NCBI RefSeq assembly: GCF_039822625.1 | Contig: NZ_JBDLLG010000002.1 | Location: 62,001-126,000 of the forward strand | Reading direction: 5' to 3' | DNA from: Marinimicrobium locisalis | GTDB lineage: Bacteria > Pseudomonadota > Gammaproteobacteria > Pseudomonadales > Cellvibrionaceae | DNA: 64,000 bases | Part shown: positions 32,488 to 40,858 of the stretch, in pieces | How the letters are laid out: every line of letters begins with the position of its first letter | Numbering within the stretch: position 1 is the first letter of the stretch | Translations under genes and position numbers: made by a program | The notes under the pieces: model-generated | Seen by the model: only the letters and a program-made list of their open reading frames with translations | What the model was told of the DNA's origin: nothing | Databases searched by the model: none

Positions 32488-33390
32488 ATGGCGGGAAAAC
32501 GCAAAGGCTTAGGTAAAGGCTTGGACGCCCTTTTGGGGGCGGGAGTCACCGCAGCGCCAACGGACACACCCAACCCGGAGACACCGGAAGCGGTGGAAGA
32601 GGCACTCGCCGACGGACGGCTGGCCCATATTCCAGTGGAAATGATTCAGCGCGGGCGCTACCAGCCCCGTCGGGACATGCACCCCGAAGCACTGGAAGAA
32701 CTCGCCGACTCCATCCGGGCCCAGGGCGTTATGCAGCCTATTGTGGTTCGTCTGGTCGCCCCGGAAAAATACGAAATCATTGCCGGTGAGCGCCGCTGGC
32801 GCGCGACCCAACTGGCCGGACTGGACAAAATTCCCGCCGTCATCCGGGACGTTCCCGACGAAGCCGCCATCGCCATGGCGCTGATCGAGAATATTCAGCG
32901 CGAGGATCTCAATCCCATTGAAGAGGCCATGGCTCTCAAGCGTTTGCAGGATGAATTTGAGTTGACCCACGGCGAAGTGGCCCAAGCGGTGGGTAAATCA
33001 CGCACCACGGTGACCAATCTCCTGCGCCTGATTGCCCTGAGTGAAGAAGTCAGAACCATGCTTGAGCATGGCGATCTGGAAATGGGCCACGCTCGCGCCC
33101 TGCTCAGCCTGGAGGCCGAAGACCAGCGTGCTGCCGCCCGACAGGTGGTGGGCAAGGGGCTGTCGGTGCGCCAAACCGAAATGTTGGTGCGCAACCTGCA
33201 GGAGAAGAAAGACAAAAAAACCGTCACGCCGGCCGCGCCCTCGGCGGATATTCGCCGCCTGGAGGAGCAGCTGTCCGACATTCTCGGCGCTGGCGTGAAC
33301 ATCCAGCACACCGCCAAGGGGAAGGGCCGGCTGGTCATTAATTACAACAACCTGGATGAACTCGACGGTATTCTCGAGCATATCAAATAA
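32488..33390 (+). CDS. parB: Chromosome partition protein ParB (Spo0J)
   Basis: CTP-dependent DNA clamp of 300 residues that loads at parS. The N-terminus (MAGKRKGLGKGLDALLG) carries the ParA-stimulating peptide. The CTP-binding motifs are RRDMHPEALEELADSIRAQGVMQPIVVR and GERRWRATQLAGL, followed by ENIQREDLNPIEEAMA. The helix-turn-helix is in THGEVAQAVGKSRTTVTNLLRL; the C-terminal dimer domain ends LVINYNNLDELDGILEHIK. Its target palindromes are the two sites within recF, about 12 kb away. Confidence 0.97.
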   Translation: MAGKRKGLGKGLDALLGAGVTAAPTDTPNPETPEAVEEALADGRLAHIPVEMIQRGRYQPRRDMHPEALEELADSIRAQGVMQPIVVRLVAPEKYEIIAGERRWRATQLAGLDKIPAVIRDVPDEAAIAMALIENIQREDLNPIEEAMALKRLQDEFELTHGEVAQAVGKSRTTVTNLLRLIALSEEVRTMLEHGDLEMGHARALLSLEAEDQRAAARQVVGKGLSVRQTEMLVRNLQEKKDKKTVTPAAPSADIRRLEEQLSDILGAGVNIQHTAKGKGRLVINYNNLDELDGILEHIK

Positions 33391-33476
33391 GCCTTTGGTG
33401 CGGGGCGCAAATGCGCGGCGCCAAAACGACTCTGCATCACGATAAGCCACACCGCCCAAAATCGGTGCGGTGCTGG

Positions 33477-33505
33477 TTGAAGCCCGGGGGGTTTCTCCCT
33501 ATAAT
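33477..33505 (+). promoter_or_regulatory. Strong sigma-70 promoter of the atp operon
   Basis: TTGAAG (33477-33482), exactly 17-base spacer, TATAAT (33500-33505), located between parB and atpI. The -10 is a perfect consensus. It fits a constitutive, high-level promoter for the nine atp genes. Confidence 0.8.
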
Positions 33506-33568
33506 GCTGCGGCCTTTGATCTGGTCGCCCCCGGGGCGGCGAGGCCACTCCGGGAGTGTTTCACACAG

Positions 33569-33991
33569 GTGACGGGACGAACAAAAGTCTCACCCACTCA
33601 ACATCGACGCCGGCCGCCCCTATGGCGCCTGAGCATGATTCAGCTCGTGTGTTGGTTGTTGGCGATAGTGGGTTGCGCCCTACTGGGGCCCCAGTACCTC
33701 ACCAGTGTGGCATGGGCCGGTGTGCTGGTGATTGCCGCTCAAGCCTTCTGGATTTGGCGCAGCTTGGGCCGGTTTGGCGACCCACACAGTCACCGCTATC
33801 TGGCGGGGACCCTGGCGGGGATCATCGGCAAATGGGCAATAATACTGATCGGGCTGGTTTTGCTCTGGAGCCGCCTCCCCGATGTTTCTGTGGCTGCCAC
33901 AGTTATCACCGTGTTCGCACTGAACACTTTGGCAGCCCTGGCAGCACCGATTTCAATTTCACACCCGCGCAGCCGCGTGGACAACGGGTAA
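33569..33991 (+). CDS. atpI: ATP synthase protein I
   Basis: Small hydrophobic protein of about 140 residues with four likely membrane helices: LVCWLLAIVGCALLG, VAWAGVLVIAAQAFWIW, HRYLAGTLAGIIGKWAIILIGLVLL and AATVITVFALNTLAALAA. Placement as first gene before atpB and the basic N-terminus (RRRPPLWRLSMIQL) fit AtpI, which aids c-ring assembly. The start is uncertain: GTG at 33569 keeps the basic segment; ATG at 33635 is also possible. Sequence conservation in this family is low. Confidence 0.75.
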   Translation: MTGRTKVSPTQHRRRPPLWRLSMIQLVCWLLAIVGCALLGPQYLTSVAWAGVLVIAAQAFWIWRSLGRFGDPHSHRYLAGTLAGIIGKWAIILIGLVLLWSRLPDVSVAATVITVFALNTLAALAAPISISHPRSRVDNG

Positions 33992-34000
33992 TTTGAACTC

Positions 34001-34879
34001 ATGGCAGCAGGTCAATACGATAACGCAGGCGAGTATATTTCCCACCACTTGGTGAATCTTACCTATGGTCGCCTGCCGGAAGGTACCGAACTGTGTTACG
34101 GCGGTGTCGCGGAAACCACCCAATGGACATTTGCCAACTGTGCGGCGGAAGCCCAAGCCATGGGCTTTATGGCGTTCCACGTTGACAGCCTGTTCTGGTC
34201 GTTCGGCCTGGGCATTCTGGTGATGGCGGTATTCTTTTTCGCGGCAAGAAAAGCCTCCGTTGAGACTCCGGGACGCTTTCAGGGCGCTATTGAAATGGTG
34301 GTCGAGTTCGTTAGCAACACCACCAAAGAAGTTTTCCACGGCCGCACCGGCCCCATTGCTCCCATCGCTCTGACGGTTTTCGTCTGGGTCTTCATGATGA
34401 ACCTCATGAAGCTGATCCCGGTGGATTTGATCCCCTACCCGCTTGAGCTTATGGGCATTAAATATCAAAAGGTGGCCGCTACTACCGATCCGAACATTAC
34501 CCTCGGTATGGCCACCTTTGTGCTGCTTCTCGTGATCGGTTTCTCCATTAAAGTCAAAGGGTGGGGGTTTCTCAAAGAGCTCTCCTTTACCCCTTTCAAC
34601 CATTGGTTGCTGATCCCCTTTAACCTTGTGCTGGAAATTGTAGGCCTGTTGGCCAAACCGGTCAGCCTCGGTTTGCGTCTGTTTGGCAACATGTTTGCCG
34701 GAGAAGTCGTGTTCCTGTTGATTGCGGCTTTCTTTGGCGCCGGCTTATTGTTCCTCCCGCTGGCGGCCGGCTTGCAAGTGGTGTGGGCGATATTCCACAT
34801 TCTGGTTATTGTCCTGCAGGCCTTTATTTTCATGGTGCTGACCACCGTCTATTTGGCGATGGCTCACGAGGAGCACTAG
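34001..34879 (+). CDS. atpB: F0F1 ATP synthase subunit a
   Basis: Membrane subunit of 292 residues forming the proton half-channels next to the c-ring. The helix with the essential Arg is in LLAKPVSLGLRLFGNMFAGEVVF, and the last helix is VWAIFHILVIVLQAFIFMVLTTVYLAMAHEEH. The N-terminal extension with LTYGRLPEGTELCYGG is usual in marine gammaproteobacteria. It starts 9 bases after atpI. Confidence 0.97.
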   Translation: MAAGQYDNAGEYISHHLVNLTYGRLPEGTELCYGGVAETTQWTFANCAAEAQAMGFMAFHVDSLFWSFGLGILVMAVFFFAARKASVETPGRFQGAIEMVVEFVSNTTKEVFHGRTGPIAPIALTVFVWVFMMNLMKLIPVDLIPYPLELMGIKYQKVAATTDPNITLGMATFVLLLVIGFSIKVKGWGFLKELSFTPFNHWLLIPFNLVLEIVGLLAKPVSLGLRLFGNMFAGEVVFLLIAAFFGAGLLFLPLAAGLQVVWAIFHILVIVLQAFIFMVLTTVYLAMAHEEH

Positions 34880-34973
34880 TTTTTCGGGGGCGGTGGGTTA
34901 CCACGGTCAACGGATAAATTTGTACGACCTTTAAACTTTAACTTTAACTGACGTAAGTCTAGGAGAAAGAACG

Positions 34974-35207
34974 ATGATGATCTATATCGCCGTAGGTATC
35001 ATTCTGGCTGGTGCTGCTCTGGGTGCTGCTCTGGGTATGTCCAATCTCGGTAGCAAGCTGCTGGAAACCAGCGCTCGTCAACCGGAATTGGCTCCGACTT
35101 TGCAAACTAAGTTCTTCATTATTGCCGGTCTGGTAGAAGCGATCCCCATTATTGCCGTTGGTATTTCCCTGGTTTTGATCTTCGTGACCGCGCCTGGTCT
35201 GGTATAA
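34974..35207 (+). CDS. atpE: F0F1 ATP synthase subunit c
   Basis: Hairpin proteolipid of 77 residues with two membrane helices joined by the polar loop ARQPEL. The ion-binding carboxylate is Glu55 in FFIIAGLVEAIPII, so the pattern is of the Glu type; the surrounding residues (no extra Q/T ligand pair typical of Na+ rings) suggest H+ coupling. AGGAG lies 9 bases before the first ATG. Confidence 0.96.
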   Translation: MMIYIAVGIILAGAALGAALGMSNLGSKLLETSARQPELAPTLQTKFFIIAGLVEAIPIIAVGISLVLIFVTAPGLV

Positions 35208-35260
35208 AGCGGAGCGATTTTTATTCGTTCGCCTAATCCAATACAAGACGAGGTAAAGTC

Positions 35261-35731
35261 GTGAATTTCAATTTAACCTTTATTGGCCAGATCATCGCCT
35301 TTGCCATCTTCGTCTGGTTTTGCGCCAAGTTTGTCTGGCCGCCGTTGATCGCGGCCATTGACGAACGCCAGAAGAAAATCTCGGATGGTTTGTTGGACGC
35401 CGATCGCGCCGAGCGCGATTTGGAAATGGCCCAGGAAAAAGCCGCCAAGATTTTGCGTGAAGCCCGTCAAGAAGCCTCCACCTTGGTCGACGCCGCCAAC
35501 AGCCGCGGCAATAAGATCATTGAAGAGGCGAAAGGACAGGCGCGTACCGAAGCGGAGCGCATCAAGCAGGCCGCCCAAGCTGAGGTTGAGCAGGAGGTGG
35601 ATCGCGCTAAGGAAAAACTGCGGGGTCAACTGGCCGGTCTGGTAGTCGTAGGTGCCGAGAAAGTACTGGAAAGTTCAGTCAATGAGTCGACGCATAAAGA
35701 TATGATCGATAAATTGGCCGCCAATCTTTGA
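35261..35731 (+). CDS. atpF: F0F1 ATP synthase subunit b
   Basis: Peripheral-stalk subunit of 156 residues: one N-terminal membrane helix (FNLTFIGQIIAFAIFVWFCAKFVWPPLI) and a long charged coiled coil (IDERQKKISDGLLDADRAERDLEMAQEKAAKILREAR). It starts with GTG at 35261. It links subunit a to the delta subunit and F1 as a dimer. Length and composition match E. coli AtpF. Confidence 0.96.
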   Translation: MNFNLTFIGQIIAFAIFVWFCAKFVWPPLIAAIDERQKKISDGLLDADRAERDLEMAQEKAAKILREARQEASTLVDAANSRGNKIIEEAKGQARTEAERIKQAAQAEVEQEVDRAKEKLRGQLAGLVVVGAEKVLESSVNESTHKDMIDKLAANL

Positions 35732-35743
35732 GGGGGGTGACCC

Positions 35744-36277
35744 ATGGCTGAACTCTTCACATATGCCAGACCTTACGCCAAGGCGGCGTTTCGGTGTGCT
35801 CAAGAATCAGATGCTCTAGCCAGTTGGGCCAGCCAACTGGCTTTGCTGTCCGCCTGTACCCAGAACGAGACGTTGAAAAAAGTCATCGGTTCGCCGGCCT
35901 ACAGCTCAGAGCGGCAGGCCCAAGTGCTTATTGATGTTGTGGCGGATTTGAATCCGGGACAACAGAATTTTGTGAGGCTTCTGGCCCAGAACAAACGCCT
36001 TACCTTGCTGCCGCAGATCGCCGAATTGTTTCATGCCCTTAAACTTCAGCATGAGCAGGCCGTTGATGTGCAACTGATTAGCGCTATGGAGCTGGACAGC
36101 GCCGCCGAGGAAAAACTCGTTGAGGCGTTGACCAAAAAGCTCTCTCGCAAAGTTATGGTCAGAACAGAAGTAGATCAACGTCTACTGGCGGGCGTTGTGA
36201 TCAAAGCAGGCGACTTTGTCATCGACGCTTCCATGCGTGGTCGAATCGACAAACTTGCCAGAGCAATCAATTCGTAG
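35744..36277 (+). CDS. atpH: F0F1 ATP synthase subunit delta
   Basis: Protein of 177 residues that joins the peripheral stalk to the F1 head. Family traits include the N-terminal ARPYAKAAFRCA and the C-terminal LLAGVVIKAGDFVIDASMRGRIDKLARAI. It starts 12 bases after atpF with GAGGGGGGTGA before the ATG, a strong ribosome-binding site, and is followed by atpA after 16 bases. Confidence 0.96.
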   Translation: MAELFTYARPYAKAAFRCAQESDALASWASQLALLSACTQNETLKKVIGSPAYSSERQAQVLIDVVADLNPGQQNFVRLLAQNKRLTLLPQIAELFHALKLQHEQAVDVQLISAMELDSAAEEKLVEALTKKLSRKVMVRTEVDQRLLAGVVIKAGDFVIDASMRGRIDKLARAINS

Positions 36278-36293
36278 GATTGAGGAATAAAGC

Positions 36294-37838
36294 ATGCAGC
36301 AGCTGAATCCATCCGAGATTAGCGACATTATTAAGCAGCGCATCGAAAAGCTCGATGTGTCAGCCGAAGCCCGCCATGAAGGTACCGTTGTTTCCGTATC
36401 CGACGGTATTGTACGTATCCACGGCTTGATGGACGTGATGTACGGTGAAATGATCGAGTTTGAAGGCGGTCGTTTCGGTATGGCCCTGAACCTGGAGCGC
36501 GACTCCGTCGGTGCCGTTATTCTGGGTGACTACCTGGGCATCGCCGAAGGTCAGACTTGTAAGTGTACCGGTCGTATTCTGGAAGTGCCCGTCGGCCCCG
36601 AGTTGGAAGGTCGAGTCATCGACGCCCTGGGTAACCCCATCGACGGTAAGGGCGCCATCGACGCCAAGAAAACCGACGCGATTGAGAAAGTCGCTCCCGG
36701 TGTTATCTGGCGCCAGTCGGTCGACCAGCCGGTTCAAATTGGTCTGAAAGCCGTGGACTCCATGGTGCCGATTGGTCGCGGTCAGCGCGAGCTAATCATT
36801 GGTGACCGTCAGATTGGTAAAACCGCCATCGCCGTGGATGCCATCATTAACCAGAAGAATTCCGGTATTAAGTGTATTTACGTCGCTATCGGTCAGAAGG
36901 CCTCTTCTATTGCCGGTGTGGTACGTAAGCTGGAAGAGCACGGCGCAATGGATCACACCGTTGTGGTGGCCGCGACCGCTTCCGACCCGGCCTCCATGCA
37001 GTATCTGTCGGCCTTTGCCGGGTGCACCATTGGTGAGTACTACCGCGATCGCGGTGAAGACGCACTGATTATTTACGATGACCTGACCAAGCAGGCCTGG
37101 GCCTATCGCCAGATCTCCCTGCTGTTGCGTCGTCCCCCGGGCCGTGAAGCCTACCCCGGCGACGTGTTCTACCTGCATTCGCGCCTGCTCGAGCGCGCCG
37201 CCCGGGTTAACCCCGAGTACGTTGAAAAGCAAAGCAATGGCGAAGTGAAAGGCAAAACCGGGTCCCTGACCGCACTGCCGATCATTGAGACCCAGGCCGG
37301 TGACGTTTCCGCCTTTGTTCCGACCAACGTGATCTCTATTACCGATGGTCAGATCTTCCTGGAAACCTCCATGTTCAACTCCGGTGTTCGCCCGGCAATG
37401 AACGCGGGTATTTCGGTTTCCCGTGTGGGTGGTTCGGCTCAGACTAAGGTCATCAAGAAGCTTTCCGGCGGTATTCGTACCGCCCTGGCTCAGTACCGCG
37501 AACTGGCGGCCTTCTCTCAGTTTGCCTCTGATCTGGACGAAGCCACCAAGGCGCAGCTGGATCACGGCGAGCGGGTTACCGAGTTGATGAAACAAAACCA
37601 ATACTCTCCCATGAGTATTGCCGAGATGGCTCTGGTTTTGTATTGCGCCAACGAAGGCTACTTGGAAGATGTGGAAGTGAACAAGGTGCTGGATTTTGAA
37701 TCGGCTCTGCTCTCTTACGCCCGCAGTGAAGCGCCGGAATTGTTGAAGACCGTCAATGATTCGGGTGACTGGAACGAAGAACTGCAAGGCAAGTTCAAGG
37801 CGCTGGTAGAGAAATTCAAAGAAACCCAGTCCTGGTAA
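36294..37838 (+). CDS. atpA: F0F1 ATP synthase subunit alpha
   Basis: Non-catalytic nucleotide-binding subunit, 514 residues. Walker A GDRQIGKTAIAVDAI and the alpha signature PAMNAGISVSRVGGSAQ are intact, as is the N-terminal MQQLNPSEISDIIKQRIEKLDV. It alternates with beta in the alpha3beta3 head. Its codon use is strongly biased toward C/G-ending and GGT-type codons, as expected for a highly expressed gene. Confidence 0.98.
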   Translation: MQQLNPSEISDIIKQRIEKLDVSAEARHEGTVVSVSDGIVRIHGLMDVMYGEMIEFEGGRFGMALNLERDSVGAVILGDYLGIAEGQTCKCTGRILEVPVGPELEGRVIDALGNPIDGKGAIDAKKTDAIEKVAPGVIWRQSVDQPVQIGLKAVDSMVPIGRGQRELIIGDRQIGKTAIAVDAIINQKNSGIKCIYVAIGQKASSIAGVVRKLEEHGAMDHTVVVAATASDPASMQYLSAFAGCTIGEYYRDRGEDALIIYDDLTKQAWAYRQISLLLRRPPGREAYPGDVFYLHSRLLERAARVNPEYVEKQSNGEVKGKTGSLTALPIIETQAGDVSAFVPTNVISITDGQIFLETSMFNSGVRPAMNAGISVSRVGGSAQTKVIKKLSGGIRTALAQYRELAAFSQFASDLDEATKAQLDHGERVTELMKQNQYSPMSIAEMALVLYCANEGYLEDVEVNKVLDFESALLSYARSEAPELLKTVNDSGDWNEELQGKFKALVEKFKETQSW

Positions 37839-37894
37839 CACTGACGGTGCGCTAAGCGCACCGCAACCTATTTCACGCTTGAGGGCCTTTGAGT

Positions 37895-38761
37895 ATGGCA
37901 GGCGCAAAAGAGATTCGGACACAGATTTCGAGCATTAAAAGTACGCAGAAAATTACTAGCGCGATGGAGATGGTTGCCGCCAGTAAGATGCGTAAAGCTC
38001 AGGAACGTATGCAGCGGGGCAAGCCCTACGCTCAACGTATCCGCGCTGTGGTCGGTCACCTGGCGAACGCCAATCCTGAGTACAAGAGCCTCTTTATGGA
38101 GGACCGCGAGGTCAAACGCGTGGGCTACATTATCGTGTCCAGTGACCGCGGCCTCTGTGGTGGTTTGAACGTCAATGTGTTCAAGGCAGCCCTGAAATCC
38201 ATGAGGCAGTGGTCCGAAGACGGAGCGGCTATTGATCTCTGTCTTCTCGGTGCCAAAGCCGCAGCGTTCTTTAACAGCCACGGTGGCAATGTTGTGGCCT
38301 CGGCTCGTGATCTGGGGGAAGCCCCGACGGTTTCATCGTTGATTGGCAGCGTTAAAGTGATGTTGGATGCCTTTAGTGAAGGAAAAATCGACAAGCTTTA
38401 CGTGGTGAGCAACGAATTTATCAACACCATGACTCAGCAACCGGAAGTGCAGCAGTTGCTGCCCCTGGTGGCGGACAAAGATGAAAAGCTTCAGCACACC
38501 TGGGATTATATCTACGAGCCCGGTTCGGAAGAGCTGATTGATGGCCTGTTGATTCGTTACATTGAGTCTCAGGTCTACCAGGCCGTGGTCGAGAATGGAG
38601 CCTGTGAGCAGGCTGCCCGTATGGTGGCAATGAAGAGCGCCACCGACAACGCCGGCGATCTGATTGGCGACTTGCAGTTGGTTTACAACAAAGCTCGTCA
38701 GGCAGCCATTACTCAGGAGCTGTCCGAAATTGTTGGTGGTGCCGCCGCCGTGGCCAACTAA
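37895..38761 (+). CDS. atpG: F0F1 ATP synthase subunit gamma
   Basis: Central-stalk subunit of 288 residues. N-terminal MAGAKEIRTQISSIKSTQKITSAMEMVAASKMRKAQ and C-terminal ARMVAMKSATDNAGDLIGDLQLVYNKARQAAITQELSEIVGGAAA are the two long coiled-coil helices of the rotor. ATG at 37895 with GAGGG 9 bases upstream is chosen over TTG at 37889. Confidence 0.97.
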   Translation: MAGAKEIRTQISSIKSTQKITSAMEMVAASKMRKAQERMQRGKPYAQRIRAVVGHLANANPEYKSLFMEDREVKRVGYIIVSSDRGLCGGLNVNVFKAALKSMRQWSEDGAAIDLCLLGAKAAAFFNSHGGNVVASARDLGEAPTVSSLIGSVKVMLDAFSEGKIDKLYVVSNEFINTMTQQPEVQQLLPLVADKDEKLQHTWDYIYEPGSEELIDGLLIRYIESQVYQAVVENGACEQAARMVAMKSATDNAGDLIGDLQLVYNKARQAAITQELSEIVGGAAAVAN

Positions 38762-38867
38762 GGGCCCGCAACTGACAACCCTATTTTGAGTTAAAACCTT
38801 CAGTCCCAGGCTGTCATCAGTGTTTGACTGACCAGTCGGCCGGATCTGAAACCAAGAGGAACCGGAA

Positions 38868-40253
38868 ATGAGTAGCGGACGTATCGTACAAATTATCGGC
38901 GCCGTGATCGACGTGGAATTTCCGCGCGACGCCGTGCCGCAAATCTATGATGCACTGAATGTCACCGAGCAGAATCTGACACTCGAAGTGCAACAACAGC
39001 TGGGCGACGGCGTGGTACGGACCATTGCCCTGGGCTCCTCTGAAGGTCTGAGCCGTGGCCTGGATGTGACCAACTCCAAGGAGCCGATTAAGGTTCCGGT
39101 CGGTACCAAGACGCTGGGTCGCATCATGAACGTATTGGGCGACCCCATCGACGAAGCCGGCCCCATTGGCGAAGAAGAGCGCATGCAGATTCACCGCGAA
39201 GCGCCCGCTTACGAAGACTTGGCCGCTTCCAACGAACTGCTGGAAACCGGCATCAAGGTGATTGACCTGGTTTGCCCGTTCGCCAAGGGTGGTAAAGTCG
39301 GCCTGTTCGGTGGTGCCGGTGTGGGCAAGACCGTGAACATGATGGAGCTGATCAACAACATCGCCAAAGAGCACTCCGGTCTGTCCGTATTCGCCGGTGT
39401 GGGTGAGCGGACCCGTGAAGGTAACGACTTCTACCACGAAATGACCGACTCCAACGTCGTGGACAAGGTAGCCATGGTGTACGGCCAGATGAACGAGCCA
39501 CCGGGCAACCGTCTGCGTGTGGCCCTGACCGGTCTGACCATGGCGGAGAAATTCCGCGACGAAGGTAAAGACGTTCTGTTGTTTATCGACAACATCTATC
39601 GTTATACCCTGGCGGGGACAGAAGTATCCGCCCTGCTCGGTCGTATGCCTTCCGCGGTAGGTTATCAGCCTACACTCGCCGAAGAGATGGGCGTGCTGCA
39701 GGAGCGTATTACCTCCACCAAAACCGGCTCCATTACCTCCGTACAGGCCGTCTACGTGCCCGCGGATGACTTGACGGACCCCTCTCCGGCCACCACCTTT
39801 GCGCACTTGGACTCTACCGTTGTACTGAGTCGTGACATTGCGTCCAAGGGTATCTACCCGGCTATTGACCCGCTGGACTCTACCTCTCGTCAGTTGGATC
39901 CGCTGATCATCGGTACCGAGCACTACGAAGTGGCTCGCGGCGTACAGACCGTTTTGCAGCGCTATAAAGAGCTGAAAGACATTATCGCCATTTTGGGTAT
40001 GGACGAACTGTCCGAGGAAGACAAGCTGACCGTGGCGCGCGCCCGTAAAATCGAGCGCTTTCTGTCTCAGCCCTTCCACGTGGCGGAAGTCTTTACCGGC
40101 TCCCCCGGTACTTACGTATCGCTGAAGGACACCATTCGCAGCTTTAAGGGCATTCTCGACGGTGAGTACGACGACTTGCCGGAACAAGCGTTCTATATGG
40201 TGGGCACCATCGAAGAAGCCATCGAGAAAGCCAACAAAGCCAAGAAGAAGTAA
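38868..40253 (+). CDS. atpD: F0F1 ATP synthase subunit beta
   Basis: Catalytic subunit of 461 residues with Walker A GGAGVGKTVNMMELI, the catalytic Glu region GVGERTREGNDFYHEM, and LFIDNIYRYTLAGTEVSALLGRMPSAVGYQPTLAEEMG. A small variant: DNIYRYT replaces the common DNIYRFT. It is 106 bases after atpG, a longer gap than others in the operon, but no terminator is evident. Confidence 0.98.
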   Translation: MSSGRIVQIIGAVIDVEFPRDAVPQIYDALNVTEQNLTLEVQQQLGDGVVRTIALGSSEGLSRGLDVTNSKEPIKVPVGTKTLGRIMNVLGDPIDEAGPIGEEERMQIHREAPAYEDLAASNELLETGIKVIDLVCPFAKGGKVGLFGGAGVGKTVNMMELINNIAKEHSGLSVFAGVGERTREGNDFYHEMTDSNVVDKVAMVYGQMNEPPGNRLRVALTGLTMAEKFRDEGKDVLLFIDNIYRYTLAGTEVSALLGRMPSAVGYQPTLAEEMGVLQERITSTKTGSITSVQAVYVPADDLTDPSPATTFAHLDSTVVLSRDIASKGIYPAIDPLDSTSRQLDPLIIGTEHYEVARGVQTVLQRYKELKDIIAILGMDELSEEDKLTVARARKIERFLSQPFHVAEVFTGSPGTYVSLKDTIRSFKGILDGEYDDLPEQAFYMVGTIEEAIEKANKAKKK

Positions 40254-40304
40254 TTCCGCTGGCCCGGGTTCCCCGGGCTACCTTGAAGCGTTAGAGGCAG
40301 ATAT

Positions 40305-40742
40305 ATGGCGATGACATTTCACTGCGATATAGTCAGTGCGGAGCGGGAAATCTTCTCAGGGCTTATTAAAATGGTCGTGGCCCCGGGCACTGAAGGCGAA
40401 CTCGGGATCATCTACGGTCACGCTCCTTTGTTGACGGCTCTCGAGCCGGGCCCGGTGCGAGTGGTTATGGATAACGACAACGAAGACGAGCAAGTGTATT
40501 ACGTCTCCGGGGGTTATCTGGAAGTGCAGCCCTACCATGTGACGATTTTGGCAGACACCGCGCTGCGCGCCGGTGACATGGACGAAGCCGCCGCCGAAGA
40601 GGCAAAGGAGCAGGCACTGAAGCAGCTGACCAATCAGTCTGGCGAAATCGACTACTCCCGAGCGGCCATCGAGCTGGCCGAAGCAGCGGCGCAACTGCGC
40701 ACACTGCAGTCGATCCGCAAGCGTCTGGGCAGCAACAAGTAA
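40305..40742 (+). CDS. atpC: F0F1 ATP synthase subunit epsilon
   Basis: Protein of 145 residues with an N-terminal beta-sandwich (FHCDIVSAEREIFSGLIKMVVAPGTEGELGIIYGHAPLLTAL) and a C-terminal helical hairpin (EEAKEQALKQLTNQ, AAQLRTLQSIRKRLG). It is the rotor foot and inhibits ATP hydrolysis. AGAGG lies 8 bases before the ATG. It is the last gene of the operon; an intrinsic terminator follows. Confidence 0.97.
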   Translation: MAMTFHCDIVSAEREIFSGLIKMVVAPGTEGELGIIYGHAPLLTALEPGPVRVVMDNDNEDEQVYYVSGGYLEVQPYHVTILADTALRAGDMDEAAAEEAKEQALKQLTNQSGEIDYSRAAIELAEAAAQLRTLQSIRKRLGSNK

Positions 40743-40770
40743 CTTGGTGTGCTCGGTATTGGCAACAAGA

Positions 40771-40799
40771 AAGGGTGGCTGAACGGCCGCCCTTTTTTG
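40771..40799 (+). terminator. Intrinsic terminator of the atp operon
   Basis: AAGGGTGGC (40771-40779) pairs with GCCGCCCTT (40786-40794) around a 6-base loop and continues into a T-run. It lies 29 bases after the atpC stop codon. Confidence 0.9.
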
Positions 40800-40858
40800 T
40801 GTTCAGAACCCTGTATTTTTAAGATGTCGCGTTCGCGCCTCGTTGAAGGAGTATTTAC

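Noticed and set aside
38817..40187. 456-codon minus-strand ORF opposite atpD
   Set aside because: It mirrors the strongly biased codons of atpD; the translation is His/Gly/Val-rich without recognisable motifs.
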